NCBI GenBank assembly: GCA_959347315.1
Contig: OY365806.1
Coordinates: 27,394,811-27,458,810 of the forward strand
Direction of reading: 5' to 3'
Length of the DNA: 64,000 bases
DNA from: Bimastos eiseni
Taxonomy: Eukaryota; Annelida; Clitellata; Crassiclitellata; Lumbricidae
This document shows, one piece after another, positions 21,005 through 33,570 of the stretch; the first letter of the stretch is position 1, and each line of letters begins with the position of its first letter. Below the pieces are notes generated by a model. That model did no database searches and was not told where the DNA came from. It saw only the letters and a list, made by a program, of their open reading frames with translations. The position numbers and the translations under genes are program-made.

Positions 21005-22880
21005 CGTCTTCTTCTTTCGTCGTTATCGTCTGATGATGAAGATGATGATCCTACTTCGCTCCTTCCGAGATCCAACTGAGTGAATGTCTTTGGCGCTGGT
21101 TACGTGTCCCTCAAGTAGTCTAGACGTCGTAGATGCAGACATACATTTAGACAGACTGACGGATATGCGCAGATCCATCGCCACCAGCCATTCATGCAAA
21201 TGGACGAAGGTCGTTGCATGCATCGACGCGCCGTGCGAACGCCAGCTTTGAGTTCCGTAGACCTGTAATAAAGCCTTTCTCGCTTTCCTCTCTTTTCTCC
21301 GTTTCTCCATGTGATGAAGACTAGAGAAAGAGAGTCAGACAGCCAGACAGACAAGCAGACAGACAGACACATGCGAAAGGAATGAAAGAAAAAAATGTAG
21401 GAAGGAAGGATGGCAGAAAGCAATTCATATCTATTCAGGATATTTCGCTTGGAATGGTTATAACGTAGCAATTGAATTGTCGCTTTTCATTGTGAAACAA
21501 AGGGCATTAGATGACAAATGATCCCTCGTCAGCATCGGAACCTGAAAGCAGGGACAGAAACGAACAGCGCTTCTGCCAATCACTTTCTGAATTCCTCTCC
21601 TTACCCTTTCTCTATCCTCGTGTCTGTCAGAGCCTCTGAACCTTCGTGGGTCGGCTTCTGCCATCTGAGTTTCTATTCCTTCTAAATTACGTATATAAAC
21701 TGCAATCCTGCGATTAGAATTTAGTACGAAACTTTCTCCGATTTAAAGTCATGAATCCTAAATCTCCTATCATATAATTTAAGACTATAACTATTGCCAT
21801 TAGGTGAATATGGCGCGTCGGTCTTTAAACGACAGACGGAAAGTAAAACTAGTGCAATAACGTTGAGCAGCAATTAAATCCAAATTCAACAGATTTCTCG
21901 TCAGGTGAACGTAGTTGGGAGGACAGTTAAACACGACAATAATCATAAAGGACCAGTTGGATCTAAGATCCAATGATTCTGATAATTATCGTCAAACAGA
22001 TCAGAGTGGCCTTTATGCAAAGCAGAAGATCGTTTGAGCGAGGACTTACGATCATTTGATTGGTGTTATCTGACAGAAGAAGCAGTAGATGAGCGTCGTT
22101 TATGTCGCACGGATTAACATAGATTTCCGAATGACGTCGCTTCATGACTGACATCAACCGCAGCAGCATTTCCTTCATATGATATTTCCAGTTTCGAATA
22201 GCACCCACTACTACATGCTGACTGAATCGTCTTCCTTTTTCTTCCTCTCATCCTCCTCGTTATCCTCCTCTGGTCTTCTCCTTCTCCTCTTTCTGCGATC
22301 TATTACGAGACCTTTGTAAGAGCGCATCTCTAGAGGAATTATATTTTACATGTGATCATTTGTCACTGCTAAAACAGGGAACTACTATTCGATCAAACAA
22401 TAAAAGTAATTTGATGGACGAAATTAAATCCAGTGACAGGTAAATGAAAATGTGATTGTAAAATACAGATGCGAGATAAAAAAAATTAACATACCGAGAA
22501 CGAATTTAAACTCTCAAGGGGCCGACAGAAATCAGAAGGAAATGGTAACTAGCCACGTAGCGAGTCGAGTATCAAATGGTTCCCACATCGAATGCCGCAA
22601 GACTTCGGTTCTTAGTTTATAATAGACTTTTCCAGCATTAGTAGGATCACTTAGTCAGTGCACCAAATGCAGGTGCGAAAGATGGGGCGCTCATTTGGTA
22701 GAATCGACTGAAAAAACTCTCATCCAAGACCCGTCCGTAAGACACGTTGCTTGACCAGAAAGCACCAACTCTATCTGAAAGGACCTAAATTCTATCGAGG
22801 GCTCAAACGCCAGTCATACCGACAGAAAACCTGCCCACGCTGAATACCTAAACTCATGTAGTCTGCGTCAAAGATTCCTT
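21005..22880. other. no gene seen
   Basis: Purine-rich repeats around 21330-21420 and otherwise unique sequence. It includes the presumed promoter of the minus-strand Ly6-like gene, with no recognisable core element. ORFs to 123 codons show no family motif. Confidence 0.4.
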
Positions 22881-22884
22881 CATC

Positions 22885-23285
22885 AGCACAGCGTTATTTA
22901 AGTTTCAGTTTACTTTTCAGTTTCAGTCATAGTTACCGTGTTCTTTTAACTTTCCAAGTTAGTTTTAGTTTTATCATCTTTCACTTGTAGTCTTGATTAC
23001 TATTTTCAAAACTTTTCAGTTTTGATTGAGTTCTGTACACATACCACTAAAAGCAATTATATTGTATTTTATATCAGTGACATTCATTTGGTTTAGCAAC
23101 AACAGAAAATGTTAAATCAGTTTCCAACTATCGAGTTCAGTTTTATTTCGTTGTTTTGTACTGTTCAGTTTACTTTTAGTTCCAGTTTACAGATCTTTCC
23201 AGTTTCAGTTTGAGTTAGCTGAATTAGAACTTTACTGTTATCACTTTCAGTTTAAGTTAACTTGAACAGCACATTCAAGATCAAT
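22885..23285. repeat. region dense in CAGTTT/TTAGTT motifs
   Basis: TTTCAGTTTACTTTTCAGTT, AGTTAGTTTTAGTTTTATC and similar words recur through 400 bp, and the right end (CAGTTTAAGTTAACTTGAAC) partly mirrors the left. It could be the subterminal repeats of a DNA transposon, but I could not define ends or a target duplication. Confidence 0.4.
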
Positions 23286-23339
23286 GTAGTATTGTCCTGA
23301 AGAGGGTTTGACGCAAAAAGCTGGTTGACTTAGAATCCT

Positions 23340-23470
23340 ACCGGGTACGTCCTCTTCCTTTGTGAGTGGCGTTGGAGGCCGAGGGACGGAGGTTGAATCT
23401 GTAGCTTATTTAGCGACTCGCCCTGGTAGCCGACAGACTACCACCGGTCCAAATAAGATTTCTGGGTATA
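23340..23470 (-). mobile_element. possible tRNA-derived SINE head
   Basis: On the minus strand GGTGGTAGTCTGTCGGCTAC resembles box A, and AGATTCAACCTCC about 40 bp later resembles box B. No tail was defined. Weak call. Confidence 0.25.
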
Positions 23471-23589
23471 TAGTTGTGAAAAGCCCTGCTGTAACTACGT
23501 CGAAACTTCTACAATGTTGGTGTGAAGCTCCACTTTAGTTGGTTGAATGTGTCGCAATCAATTGTGTTGCATTGTATTTTGACACTTGT

Positions 23590-23840
23590 AAGGCGCTCCC
23601 TACAGTATAACCTATTCAGAGGCGCTCTCAGCTTAGGAGCCCCAGGGAAGTAGAGAACATCTTAAGGCAACGGAGAGTTGGGGAAGACACCCCTGTCAAT
23701 ATCTTAGAACGGATAGAGAAGAAGGGGAGGTCATCCAAGGAGCGTGTACATTTCTCAAGCAGGAACGCCGATTAGTGGTGGCAAGCAACTACCCAGGTGC
23801 CCGGCGATTATTTTCGCCGGTTAAATTACTTTCGTCAGGG
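23590..23840 (-). mobile_element. truncated LINE 3' end (SASE family)
   Basis: The minus strand encodes a diverged LTGVSSPTLRCLKMF-like stretch ending in GAESASE-stop in a neighbouring frame. The 3' UTR reads GGAGCGCCTTACAAGTGTC and runs into a CAATACAATGCAACACAATT-type tail. The C-terminal SASE-stop and the G(A)GCGC-ACAAGTG block link it to the copies at 8975-9862 and 63545-63900. Confidence 0.55.
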
Positions 23841-24596
23841 AATCGTGAATGACTTGTTTCGATCTGTTCTTTTTACACAAATACATGTACACACAAACTC
23901 ACAGTCTCACATACACATTCAAAATTTATAAGTACATTTATAAATGCATACATACATAAATATGTACATACATAATTATATTCATACAGACACACATAAT
24001 ACGCACACGCACGCGCACGCACACACACATATTTGCACATTTATACGGACATCTACTTCTTATGATAAAAAGCAATCTGATATCTTTGACATTTGATAAT
24101 GATGCTAGATTTCATTATAATAGATCAATTAGTCACAGAGAAATTGTTTGTTCTAATAGCATGACATTGCACATAATTAAATCCACGAGGTATAATAATA
24201 TGCGACCGGGAATTCCTTCTTCAATTTCGGCATGTTCCAGAGTCACTGAAGACACCTCCTGGATTTCCACCAGACTTCCCAGAGATCGGGCGAGACTCGG
24301 TAAGACAACAACTGGCTCGTTGATATCTTCCTGTTAGCCTAACAAAGGAGTGCTTTATCTATAGTCTGTGTTAAAATTCCAGTAAATTTAAAGGTGATGC
24401 CATAACTGAAATAGCAAAAATTCACTAGTATCCGTTAATAAATTATAAGGCATTTAAAAAGATGGAAAATAAAGTTGTTTTATACACGAAGCGATTGGCA
24501 CTGATTTTATATTCAAAAGAGGCTGAGACTATTACGCGTAGGCCTAATTGTTCTGAGTGAATAATCGACTGTCCATTTTAGAAGCATCTCATGAGT
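23841..24596. other. no gene seen
   Basis: Unique AT-rich DNA with an (ACGC/ACAC)n patch near 24003-24028. Confidence 0.4.
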
Positions 24597-24738
24597 TCGG
24601 TAGCTTCAATGATAAAATAGTAAATACATGCTTATTCCATGTAGAGGTTTTGAGTCAAACACGATTTTCGGTAGCTTCAATGATAAAATAGAAAATACAT
24701 GCTTATTCCATGTAGAGGTTTTGGGTTGAACACGATTT
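24597..24738. repeat. 71-bp tandem duplication
   Basis: TCGGTAGCTTCAATGATAAA through ACACGATTT occurs twice in direct succession (starts 24597 and 24668) with only a few differences, so it is recent. Confidence 0.85.
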
Positions 24739-24739
24739 T

Positions 24740-25677
24740 TTACAGTTATCGGAGAGAGATATTCAGTCAGACAAATCCTGTGTCATGTCCTTGTTCCAAC
24801 TCGACGCCTCACTAACAAAAATGGAAACAAAGTTGATATTAGCTGGACATTGCATAACCAAAACAGAGCAGGCGTGAAATCGAGCTTTGGCCTATCATTT
24901 GACATAATATCAATTGTCAATCCAATGATTTATCTGCATACCACAAAACAGAAAAATTATTCAACATAAATAATTTTCAAATTTTACCACGTCTTTATGT
25001 TGGCTCCAGCGTGACTTTTACACGAGGGTGCATTAATTAATACGAAAAAAAACTGTTGTGAAAATCAATATGTAGAGGTTGCTGCAGCGTCTTAAAATTA
25101 AGAGTAGGTCTACATATATATTTCCAATAAAACTTTTCTTCAGGTAAAGCGTTGTATTTTGTGTGCAGAACATCAATAGCTAACTTAGGGTCGCACGTTG
25201 CAGATTTCTTGAGAGCACTGCCTTGGCTAAGTCCAAAACCTAATAACAAACTCCAATTCGGTGGTTTCTGTCTTCTACAGTGGTACAACCTGGAATGAAG
25301 CAAGAAGTGCCACAGAACACCAACACTGTATGAACCAGTTCAGAGGCTGCAGTATCACTCCATGGCAACTGTGCCTGTGATTTAACAACTCTTTACTTCT
25401 ATCGACTAATATAGGGGTAGTAGAAAGTCGCGATGTCACGGCTGCACTGATTTAAGTTATTTATCATAAATATACCCAAACTGCCATGAATTTCCGTGAT
25501 ATTGTGGTCGCAAAAATGTGATTTTGGACACATTTTGTTAAAGTAATGAACCACGACGTTAGGATATGATATCATTTTCATAAAACCATTACCATATTGT
25601 TGCGTAGCCCAATGGCGGGTTGAGCTATTTACCAGGATGGCCCATCCGAATAGAGATAACGTAGAAGGGTCTGCTCC
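24740..25677. other. no gene seen
   Basis: Minus ORFs at 25037-25303 and 25399-25692 have no recognisable domain or splice context. Confidence 0.4.
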
Positions 25678-25883
25678 TCTTACGGCCTGCAAGAGACGAC
25701 TTCATCAACAAATATTCTTTATTAGCAAAACAAACTCAGAATTAAGGTGTCAGATCAGAAAGTCAGCTGTTTACGCCATTCGGCGACTCTTACGGCCTGC
25801 AAGAGACGACTTCATCAAAAAAATATTCTTTATTAGCAAAACAAACTCAGAATTAAGACTTCCTGTTTACGCCATTCGGCGAC
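25678..25883. repeat. tandem duplication, about 110 and 96 bp
   Basis: TCTTACGGCCTGCAAGAGAC starts at 25678 and again at 25788. Both copies end TGTTTACGCCATTCGGCGAC; the second lacks about 14 bp (GTGTCAGATCAGAAAG region). The 124-codon plus ORF at 25637-26011 owes its repeated peptide to this. Confidence 0.85.
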
Positions 25884-26560
25884 CGCAATCGTCGTACCGC
25901 ACCTTAACGATCTTTGCGAAGTTCGTGGGTACGACGGAACGCAACGGTCTCAACGTGCTCGTGACAATACAGTGCAGAAGCGATGCTGGCCACGACGACG
26001 AAGGCGACTGACGATGTTTCCTCTGGCGATCTATAGACGACGTCGACTTCAACAGAATCGACACGCCAGAATATGCAGACGACTGAACGACTCGCTGATT
26101 GACTGACTCTCGCGCTTTCAAATTCGTTTTTCTCTTGACTAACACTTGGTTGGATCCAGAGTTTAACAACAGCTTTAGACAACAAAGGACGTTGCCGTCG
26201 ACAGAATATCGCTTGGCATATTGCAGCATTTTGTTAGCTTAATGCGTCATTTTCTTTCATAGGCGAATCCGCGGAATGTGATAGACGCGCCCGTCAACAC
26301 GGCGTAGACGCTGTCACACGTAACAGTCAACACAATACATAAAAGACCGCAACAACTATGTTTCGCAAAGATACGAATTGTCAAAATATAAAAAGCCACA
26401 AAATTCACTAGATAACATTAAAAGGCAGCTGGTGAAGTGACCATGAAGGTCGTTAGTCAAGCATCGTAAAGATTCTCAGCGTTACATCGAGTTTTAATTT
26501 GCTGCTTGTCACCAAGAGAAACGTCGATACCGATATTGTCAGTTGCGAACGTCACCATTT
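25884..26560. other. no gene supported
   Basis: Two overlapping minus ORFs (25867-26229, 25904-26185) occupy a GC-richer stretch. I see no domain, signal peptide with ATG, or splice pair. Confidence 0.3.
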
Positions 26561-26569
26561 TAATAGTAG

Positions 26570-28113
26570 AAGTAAATAAAGACGACCTCTGATGTCGCCA
26601 CCACTTCTAATCGTTAACCCAGTCAAAGACGCGCTCCGATGTCTTCCACTTTTCCAATCGTAAGTCTAGAAAAAGATGCTCCCTGATGTCGTCCACATTT
26701 CTAATAATAAATCTAGATAAAGACGCTACCTGATATCGTCCACATTTCTAATCATAAATCTAGATAAAGACGCTCCCCGATGTCGTCCACTTTTCTAATC
26801 ATAAATCTAGACAAAGACGATCCCTGATGTCGTCTACTTTTCTGATCATAAATCTAGATAAAGACGCTCCCTGATGTCGTCCACTTTTCTGATCATAAAT
26901 CTAGATAAAGATGCTCCCTGATGTCGTCCCCATTTCTAATAATAAATCTAGATAAAGACGCTCCCTGATGTCGTCCACTTTTTCTAATGGTTAAGCTAGA
27001 TAAAGACTATCCCTGATGTCGTCCATTTTTCTAATCGTTAAGCTAGATAAAGACTATCCCTGATGTCGTCCCTTTTTCTAATCGTTAAGCTAGATAAAGA
27101 CTATCCCTGATGTCGTCCATTTTTCTAATCGTTAAGCTAGATAAAGACTATCCCTGATGTCGTACCTTTTTCTAATCGTTTAGCTAGATAAAGACTATCC
27201 CTGATGTCGTCCCTTTTTCTAATCGTTAAGCTAGATAAAGACGCTCCCTGACGTCGCCCTTTTTCTAATCGTTAAGCTAGATAAAGACTATCCCTGATGT
27301 CGTCCATTTTTCTAATCGTTAAGCTAGATAAAGACTATCCCTGATGTCGTCCCTTTTTCTAATGGTTAAGCTAGATAAAGACTATCCCTGATGTCGTCCA
27401 TTTTTCTAATCGTTAAGCTAGATAAAGACTATCCCTGATGTCGTCCCTTTTTCTAATCGTTAAGCTAGATAAAGACTATCCCTGATGTCGTCCATTTTTC
27501 TAATCGTTAAGCTAGATAAAGACTATCCCTGATGTCGTCCATTTTTCTAATCGTTAAGCTAGATAAAGACTATCCCTGATGTCGTCCATTTTTCTAATCG
27601 TTAAGCTAGATAAAGACTATCCCTGATGTCGTCCATTTTTCTAATCGTTAAGCTAGATAAAGACTATCCCTGATGTCGTCCATTTTTCTAATCGTTAAGC
27701 TAGATAAAGACTATCCCTGATGTCGTCCATTTTTCTAATCGTTAAGCTAGATAAAGACTATCCCTGATGTCGTCCATTTTTCTAATCGTTAAGCTAGATA
27801 AAGACTGTCCCTGATGTCGTCCATTTTTCTAATCGTTAAGCTAGATAAAGACTATCCCTGATGTCGTCCATTTTTCTAATCGTTAAGCTAGATAAAGACT
27901 ATCCCTGATGTCGTCCATTTTTCTAATCGTTAAGCTAGATAAAGACTATCCCTGATGTCGTCCATTTTTCTAATCGTTAAGCTAGATAAAGACGCTCCCT
28001 GACGTCGTCCCCTTTTCTAATCGTAAATCTAGATAAAGACTATCCCTGATGTCGTCCCCTTTTCTAATCGTAAATCTAGATAAAGACGTCCTCTGATGTC
28101 GTCACCGTTTCTA
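26570..28113. repeat. 47-bp minisatellite, about 33 copies
   Basis: The unit is CTAGATAAAGACTATCCCTG, then ATGTCGTCCATTTTTCTAAT and CGTTAAG. Units in the core (about 27000-27990) are nearly identical, differing at the CCATTTT/CCCTTTT site, while units at both margins are diverged (CGCTCC for CTATCC, CATAAAT for CGTTAAG). A homogenised centre with decayed edges is the pattern expected from unequal exchange. It has no ORF. Confidence 0.95.
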
Positions 28114-28445
28114 ATCTTCAACCTAGAAGAAGACACCCGATGATAACTATCGTCACTATATATTTCCGTTTTGCCTAACCATAACCAAAACCATATTTAT
28201 TAAGTACCTTAGGTGACCCTATCTAGCTGTATCTAGAGCCCTTCAGGGCCCCCAATTGTTACCGATGTCTCTGGAATCTAATAAAATTATCTTGCGGCTG
28301 TAAAAATCTGGTTGGTTTCAATAAAATTGATTGATTGATTGATTGATAACCAAACGATTTTATTATCATCTCAATCAACAATTGCGACAATGCATAACAA
28401 AACAGTGGTACACGGAGAGGATGGAGAATAGGGAAAGAAAAAACC
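28100..28445. repeat. segmental duplication copy 1 (with an insertion)
   Basis: The end of the 47-bp array, then GAAGAAGACACCCGATGATA, CCATAACC, and (after a LINE-tail insertion at about 28195-28360) TATCATCTCAATCAACAATT and GGATGGAGAATAGGGAAA. The same order without the insertion recurs at 28446-28757. Confidence 0.8.
28195..28360 (+). mobile_element. short truncated LINE 3' tail insertion
   Basis: About 160 bp present in copy 1 of the duplication and absent from copy 2, ending in TCAATAAAATTGATTGATTG and more (ATTG)n. A near-match ATAACCAAA flanks it on both sides and may be the target-site duplication. Copy 2 is effectively the empty site. Confidence 0.65.
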
Positions 28446-28757
28446 TTTATCTAGATAAAGACGTTCCCTGATGTCGTCCCCTTTTCTAATCGTAAATCGA
28501 GATAAAAACGCCCTCTGATGTCGTCAACTTTTCTAATCGTAAATCTAGACAAAGACGCTCTCTGATGTCGTCACCATTTCTAATCTTAAACTTAGAAGAA
28601 GACACCCGATGATAACTATCGTTACTATTAATTTCCGTTTCGCCTAACCATAACCATAACTATATGCTTTTATTATCATCTCAATCAACAATTTCGACAA
28701 TGCATAACAAAACAGTAGTACACGGAAAGGATGGAGAATAGGGAAATAAAGAACCTA
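28446..28757. repeat. segmental duplication copy 2, starting with three 47-bp units
   Basis: Three more diverged 47-bp units (28446-28590), then the same non-repeat sequence as 28110-28195 and 28361-28440 at about 90% identity by eye. Confidence 0.8.
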
Positions 28758-28759
28758 AG

Positions 28760-31700
28760 AGACCGTTATGTCCCGCAATCATGGCCTACCCTTTCTGGCA
28801 TAAAATAAAGTAGCAGGTTCGGAAGATTCAAAACATAATTCACTCTCTTATCTAGTTAACGATTGCTGTCTGTGCACATACTAATTATTTAAAGTGGCAG
28901 TTAAAAGATGTTCTTTTACTTGATTTTAAAGAGTTGGATATTACTGGATGAACGAATTTCAATTGGCCTCATATTCCAAGTGATAGATCTAAAATATTTA
29001 ATTGAAAATTGATGTGTGTTGGTAAGACGAAGACAATTAAGTAAACAAATAATCAGTTCATGTCAGAAGTCGCACAGAAACAGTTACTTTAGCAACTCAG
29101 TGTTAAAACATTGACGGCTTATCCCCGCATTCATTTATTGCCAGCTTGTTGTGCAGATAAGTTGCAAACCTCCAATTCTCCTTTGCAGCATTTATTTATC
29201 TTGAAGGAGAGATGTCATTTGCTTTTTCTTTCCAGTGTCATTGCTTTAACAGTTGGTACTGACTTGTCTTTGGTAGTGCGTGGTCGATGAGGAAACGGCG
29301 AAGTTCACGGTTGATGGACATCAATGACGTGGATGATACATGTACATCGGTTGGATAACAAATGAAAAGAGGGAAGGAAGAAAAATAGGAAGGAAGAAAG
29401 AGAGAAAGGAAGGAAGTTATGAAGGAAGGAAGAAAAGAAGGAAGGAAGGAAACATATGCTTTCAGAATCGCCAATGTAGATTATTGTTTAAATCACCTAC
29501 TCTATTGAGTTCATGCCTCGAGCATGCTTCGTGTGGCCGTCTTGTGTGTTGTCTTCTGTTTTGAATTTTACTTTAAAGTGGGCGCTGCTTAATTGCTCGC
29601 CATGCTAAAGTTGGCATTCGATTTGAAATGTTAATATTTTGATTTGCTGAAACCCCCTTTAATTTTAAACATTTAGATCGAAACCAATGAAACAGGTAAC
29701 TTTGGAAAAAGTCTAATAGTCAATTCTGTGTTTTAAAGTGTTCCCTCAAAGAGGCATAAGGCAGAATAATCTGAATTTAAACTGACCTTTTGTCTTTTCT
29801 TCACATCGTAACTTCGAGGCTTCCTTTGCCTTTATGTTGTTGGCCATACCAAACGTTGATTTTCGATTAGGCCTTCTTGCATTTCGATTTGCTGATACCA
29901 GTAAAACAGTCAATAGTTTATAATTTATGCAAGCTCATGTTCACTTCTGTAGTTCAAAATTCACTCTAAAGTGTGTCTTTAAAATAAATTGAAATAGGAA
30001 ACAAAAACAACTCAGAAGTTGATGGTCTTAACATATATGTATCAACAGCAAAAAAATTCTGAACAGCATTCGTGTAGGTTACTTTGGTAGTCCCCAATCT
30101 GTTAAGGTGTAGACTCATCTTAACAACAAAAAAATGACTGTAAGCTTATAAATGTAAGTACGTGTGGACACATGTTATATGCTTGCATAATGTATAGTAT
30201 ATACATGAGGTCCTATGTATAATCATATTATATTCGTTTGTTAAGAAAACAACAGACAAATACAAGACAGGTGTATAAAGAATAGCAGAACGGAAATCTA
30301 GTATGCTAAAGTTATGAGGTTTATTCCAGAGAATATATTATGGGGTGAAATTTCGGCTGGTTCTGAGTGAATGGTTCTCATTGCCCAAAACGGGTTAACA
30401 TTTAAAAAACATGCAGATATGCCTCATTAACGAGCGAGTGTTTTCGTGAAAATGGAATTTCAGTGAATGCATCTGTAGTGTTTAAGTTCAATCACCAGGC
30501 GTTCTAGTCGGGTGTCATTTCGTCCGATGATAGAGGTAGCCACTTTTAATGACTTGGGTTTTAAAATAATTTTATGCTCTGCAACGGATGCCTTTCCATA
30601 ATAGTGACTTTGTATGGTGTCTAATAGGCATATTGTATATAATATAATTATAGGCCCTATGCCACGCCAAACTATTTTTAATCGAATTAGCGCGCTTTGC
30701 TTGTTTGAAACGATTACAGCAACAGATCTAACGGATCATTTCTTTGCATTGTTCAATATGTTGAGACGAATAACTAATTCAAATTTCTGTAAGGCATTCC
30801 TTAAAATTTTTATTCATTTATTATTGTGGTAGTAGCAGATAGGCCTATGTTATAACTACAAAATGTACAACTGCAACAAATCAGTTAATCAATCAGCTCC
30901 AATAATGCTATTCGTTTCTTCCTCACCGTGTTGTCGACGACTTTACTTCAAATATTTCGATAACAGAAGATGTTAAAGCTTGTAACATCGGTCACTACGT
31001 TGGCCTCCTTTTATCAGAAGATTAAGATTGTCATTTAAGCAGACTTTAAGTGAAAAACAATTCAAGAAACGAAGTTTTAAATGAACAGTTTAGCAAAGGT
31101 GCGTCTGCCTGCACCGAAAATTCTGGAAACGTTGCCAACGTAATGAATATGACGTCACCAGTAACGTTTGTTAAAATTTGATGACGACACCAATTTGATC
31201 ACGTGCATCTTGTATCCAATCGTTTTACCGGATAATCGCCATTTTTTTATTTACAGCTTTCCCCAAAGATTTTTACAGGGAGGTTTTTGGCTTTCGCAAT
31301 CGTACAACCAAGACGCAATTGTATTTCAGCAAGTTTGAAGAGAATCGGTTTGAGAATTATGTACGCAATGTCAATGCCTAATAATAACAATTGGTTAGGA
31401 ATAAGTTTTGCAGAATAGATATCAAGTTTATCAACCACTGATCAACAGCTAGGTAGTTAAATCCCAGAGCTTCGCGCAATCTACAGACCGGGCCCGCTGT
31501 CCCATCAGGTCAAGGGACCTACACTTCTGGGGAGAGGAGAAGAGCGATGTCAATCATCTTTTATATGACGCAGTGGTGTTATTTAGTCGAAACAACAATT
31601 ACTGCTGCTGATACAACATACGAAGCGCGGTTAAATGGAAAACCTGACATTTGGTCGGAAATCGGATCAGCTTACCATTAAAGAATGTAACAATGAAAAC

Positions 31701-31825
31701 TGGCGATATACCGCCCGTAACAAAATAAACTAGCTACGATGACAATGATCAGGGTTATTATTATTATTATTTGAGCATAGATATGATAATGACGATGATG
31801 ATTATCATCCTGTTGATGAATGTTA
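28760..31825. other. no gene seen
   Basis: AT-rich unique DNA. It includes a GGAA-rich purine tract (29360-29450) and one TAGGCCTA (about 30838). A 63-codon minus ORF at 31247-31438 is leucine/isoleucine-rich but unsupported. Confidence 0.4.
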
Positions 31826-31829
31826 TGAT

Positions 31830-32225
31830 TTTCTTCCCCGGCTTCCAGCGCCTCAGCGAATTTGTTTCAAGACCCTTACGTTGATGCGTTGGCCTAACTG
31901 TCTCCTTGCAATGGGTCTGTACCCACCTACTTTCTGACCCTCTAGGGTCTCCTTTATTCCTCATCGGTTTCCCTTCGTTCCTCTGCCCGCGGACTTCTGC
32001 TGGTTCCCCGCATGCGCTCTGTCACGGCCCAATCCAGAGGCCTTGCCTACGTGGGTCCCACCAACTTGAACAGGCCTCCCCTTCCTCTTCGGAAGAAGCT
32101 GCTTTCTCTTCTCTCTGATGCCTTCTGGAGGCGTATACAAAGGTTTTCATGTTCTCAGTTTAGCTATGTGTTGAGTCGTGATCGCCTCTGATATCGAGTG
32201 GCGCTATATAAGTGTTCAATCACAA
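31830..32225 (+). mobile_element. truncated LINE 3' end with frameshifts
   Basis: Carries VSLRSSARGLLLVPRMRSVT then AQSRGLAYVGPTNLN (about 31960-32070), the same block as in the copy at 13508-13880, followed by KKLLSLLSDAFW. An upstream piece (GLYPPTF, 31915-31935) is in another frame. The 3' UTR shows GAGTGGCGCTATATAAGTG (about 32195) and a short A/C-rich tail. Broken and immobile. Confidence 0.75.
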
Positions 32226-32595
32226 TTACAATTAGTGTTTTTATGGCATTGTATAATAGGGCCTGGATTTTGAAATGTCAGGCGTTCTCCTGGAGCCGTG
32301 TGGTAATCTATAATTTAATCTGGCAGTCTCTCATTCTCTCCTGCTTTTCTCAAAATCTGCATCTTCTCTCATATATACATGTAGTTTTCAGTTTTTGTCA
32401 ATGTGTAACATGATAATACTGCGCGACATATACGGCCATTAATGATTGGCTGCCTTGACTTTGCGCGGCAACCAGAGAAAGAGTGCGGCAAGAGACAGCT
32501 GAGAACGATAGCAGAAGAGGCTATCACACGTGTGTTTGCGAAGAGTGAAGAAAGTTCATTTGTAGGTGTCGTTTCAACGGGAGAGGACTGCGACC

Positions 32596-32715
32596 ATGAA
32601 TAAGAGCCAATGCAAACCAACCGACCCAGACGGCCAGCCAGCTACTTCGTCAAAATTCTCTTGCAGACGTTCAAGGACTGGAGCTGGAGATGTCTGCGAG
32701 TCTGTGAAAATTCAG
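32596..32715 (+). CDS. exon-like unit A of the duplicated exon array (possible first coding exon)
   Basis: The ATG at 32596 follows GCGACC, a good start context. It opens 40 codons, MNKSQCKPTDPDGQPATSSK then FSCRRSRTGAGDVCESVKIQ, ending in phase 0 at TTCAG|GTATGG. The second half (from ATTCTCTTGCAG, 32655) is very similar to unit C at 34990: in the FSCRRSRTGAG frame, three of the first four differences are synonymous third-position changes, which suggests coding. An alternative is that the real acceptor is the internal TTCTCTTGCAG and the frame is xVQGLExE, as in unit C. I recognise no family; the peptide is basic and cysteine-containing. Confidence 0.4.
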
Positions 32716-32719
32716 GTAT

Positions 32720-33340
32720 GGAAAGGACTCGTCAAGTCAAATGCATAAGACTGTGTAACGTTTTACATGCGTCTTGCTTGGCGGATAGACTTACATAACA
32801 TCACTTGGACAAGTGCCATAAAACGTTAACACCAGTCTAATTATATAAATTTGATAATACATGCACCTAGGCTTTGTGAAATGGGCAGTAGGCCTAGACA
32901 TTACGTGTTTTCTAATATTTCCAATTTTGTGAGTTACTCCATTTGAATTAGAAAGTTCAACTGGTCCTCAACATCACTTGGGTAAAGATACGAAACATTG
33001 CATAACAGGTACATTCATATTAAAACTGGCTTCCTGTTTTGTAATTTATGACGTGTGCATCATTTAAGTCTAGACCAGAATAGGCCTACCAATCAGTCAG
33101 ATTAAGACGAGCTTAACTAAAGTACTCCATGGGTAAGATCCATTGCAAATGGCTGAGCTTGCATCAAATATCTTAGAGTCGTTGACTGGTCACATGATTT
33201 GGAGATGCTATCCCAACCCCAGTGCAGACAAACAAATTGAGCTTGTGGGTATAAAAGGTGTGATTCCTTGCCTGTTATTTAACCTCGCGTTGCTATAAAT
33301 GCATGTAAAAAACCCAAGTGCTCATCTTTCTAATGTAGCT
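32720..33340. other. no gene seen
   Basis: Presumed intron after unit A, with TAGGCCTA near 32890 and 33084. Confidence 0.35.
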
Positions 33341-33344
33341 GTCA

Positions 33345-33570
33345 TGTCGGGAGGCTCGGGACGAACAATTGCCACTCCTTAGTTTCTTCGTTAGACCATG
33401 GACACATTGCACAACTAGCTTTAACCTGTGGACGTTCGCCGCTTTCTACGTTGAAGCTTGCCAACAACAGTTCCTTCAACACCTCGTATGGCTCTGTGAG
33501 TTGTTTGATTTCCATTCTTTGATAGACTTCAAGAAATTTCCGTATAGACATTCAGATACAGTAGAACGAA
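33345..33570 (-). repeat. inverted partner of 33965-34175, coding-like and gag-like
   Basis: The minus frame 33551-33342 reads KFLEVYQRMEIKQLTEPYEV, then LKELLLASFNVESGERPQ and ASCAMCPWSNEETKEWQLF. The plus copy at 33965-34175 encodes the same order in the matching frame with one stop. The stretch LTEPYEVLKELLLASF loosely resembles a retrotransposon Gag capsid segment, but the CAMCP part does not, so the family is uncertain. Conservation of the frame in both copies suggests a formerly coding sequence duplicated in inverted orientation. Confidence 0.5.

Noticed and set aside
25867..26229. Overlapping minus ORFs of 120 and 93 codons
   Set aside because: No start context, domain or splice pair, and two frames are open at once.
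26570..28113. Possible CRISPR array because of regular 47-bp units
   Set aside because: There are no distinct spacers between constant repeats. The whole 47 bp is tandemly repeated, and the context is eukaryotic.
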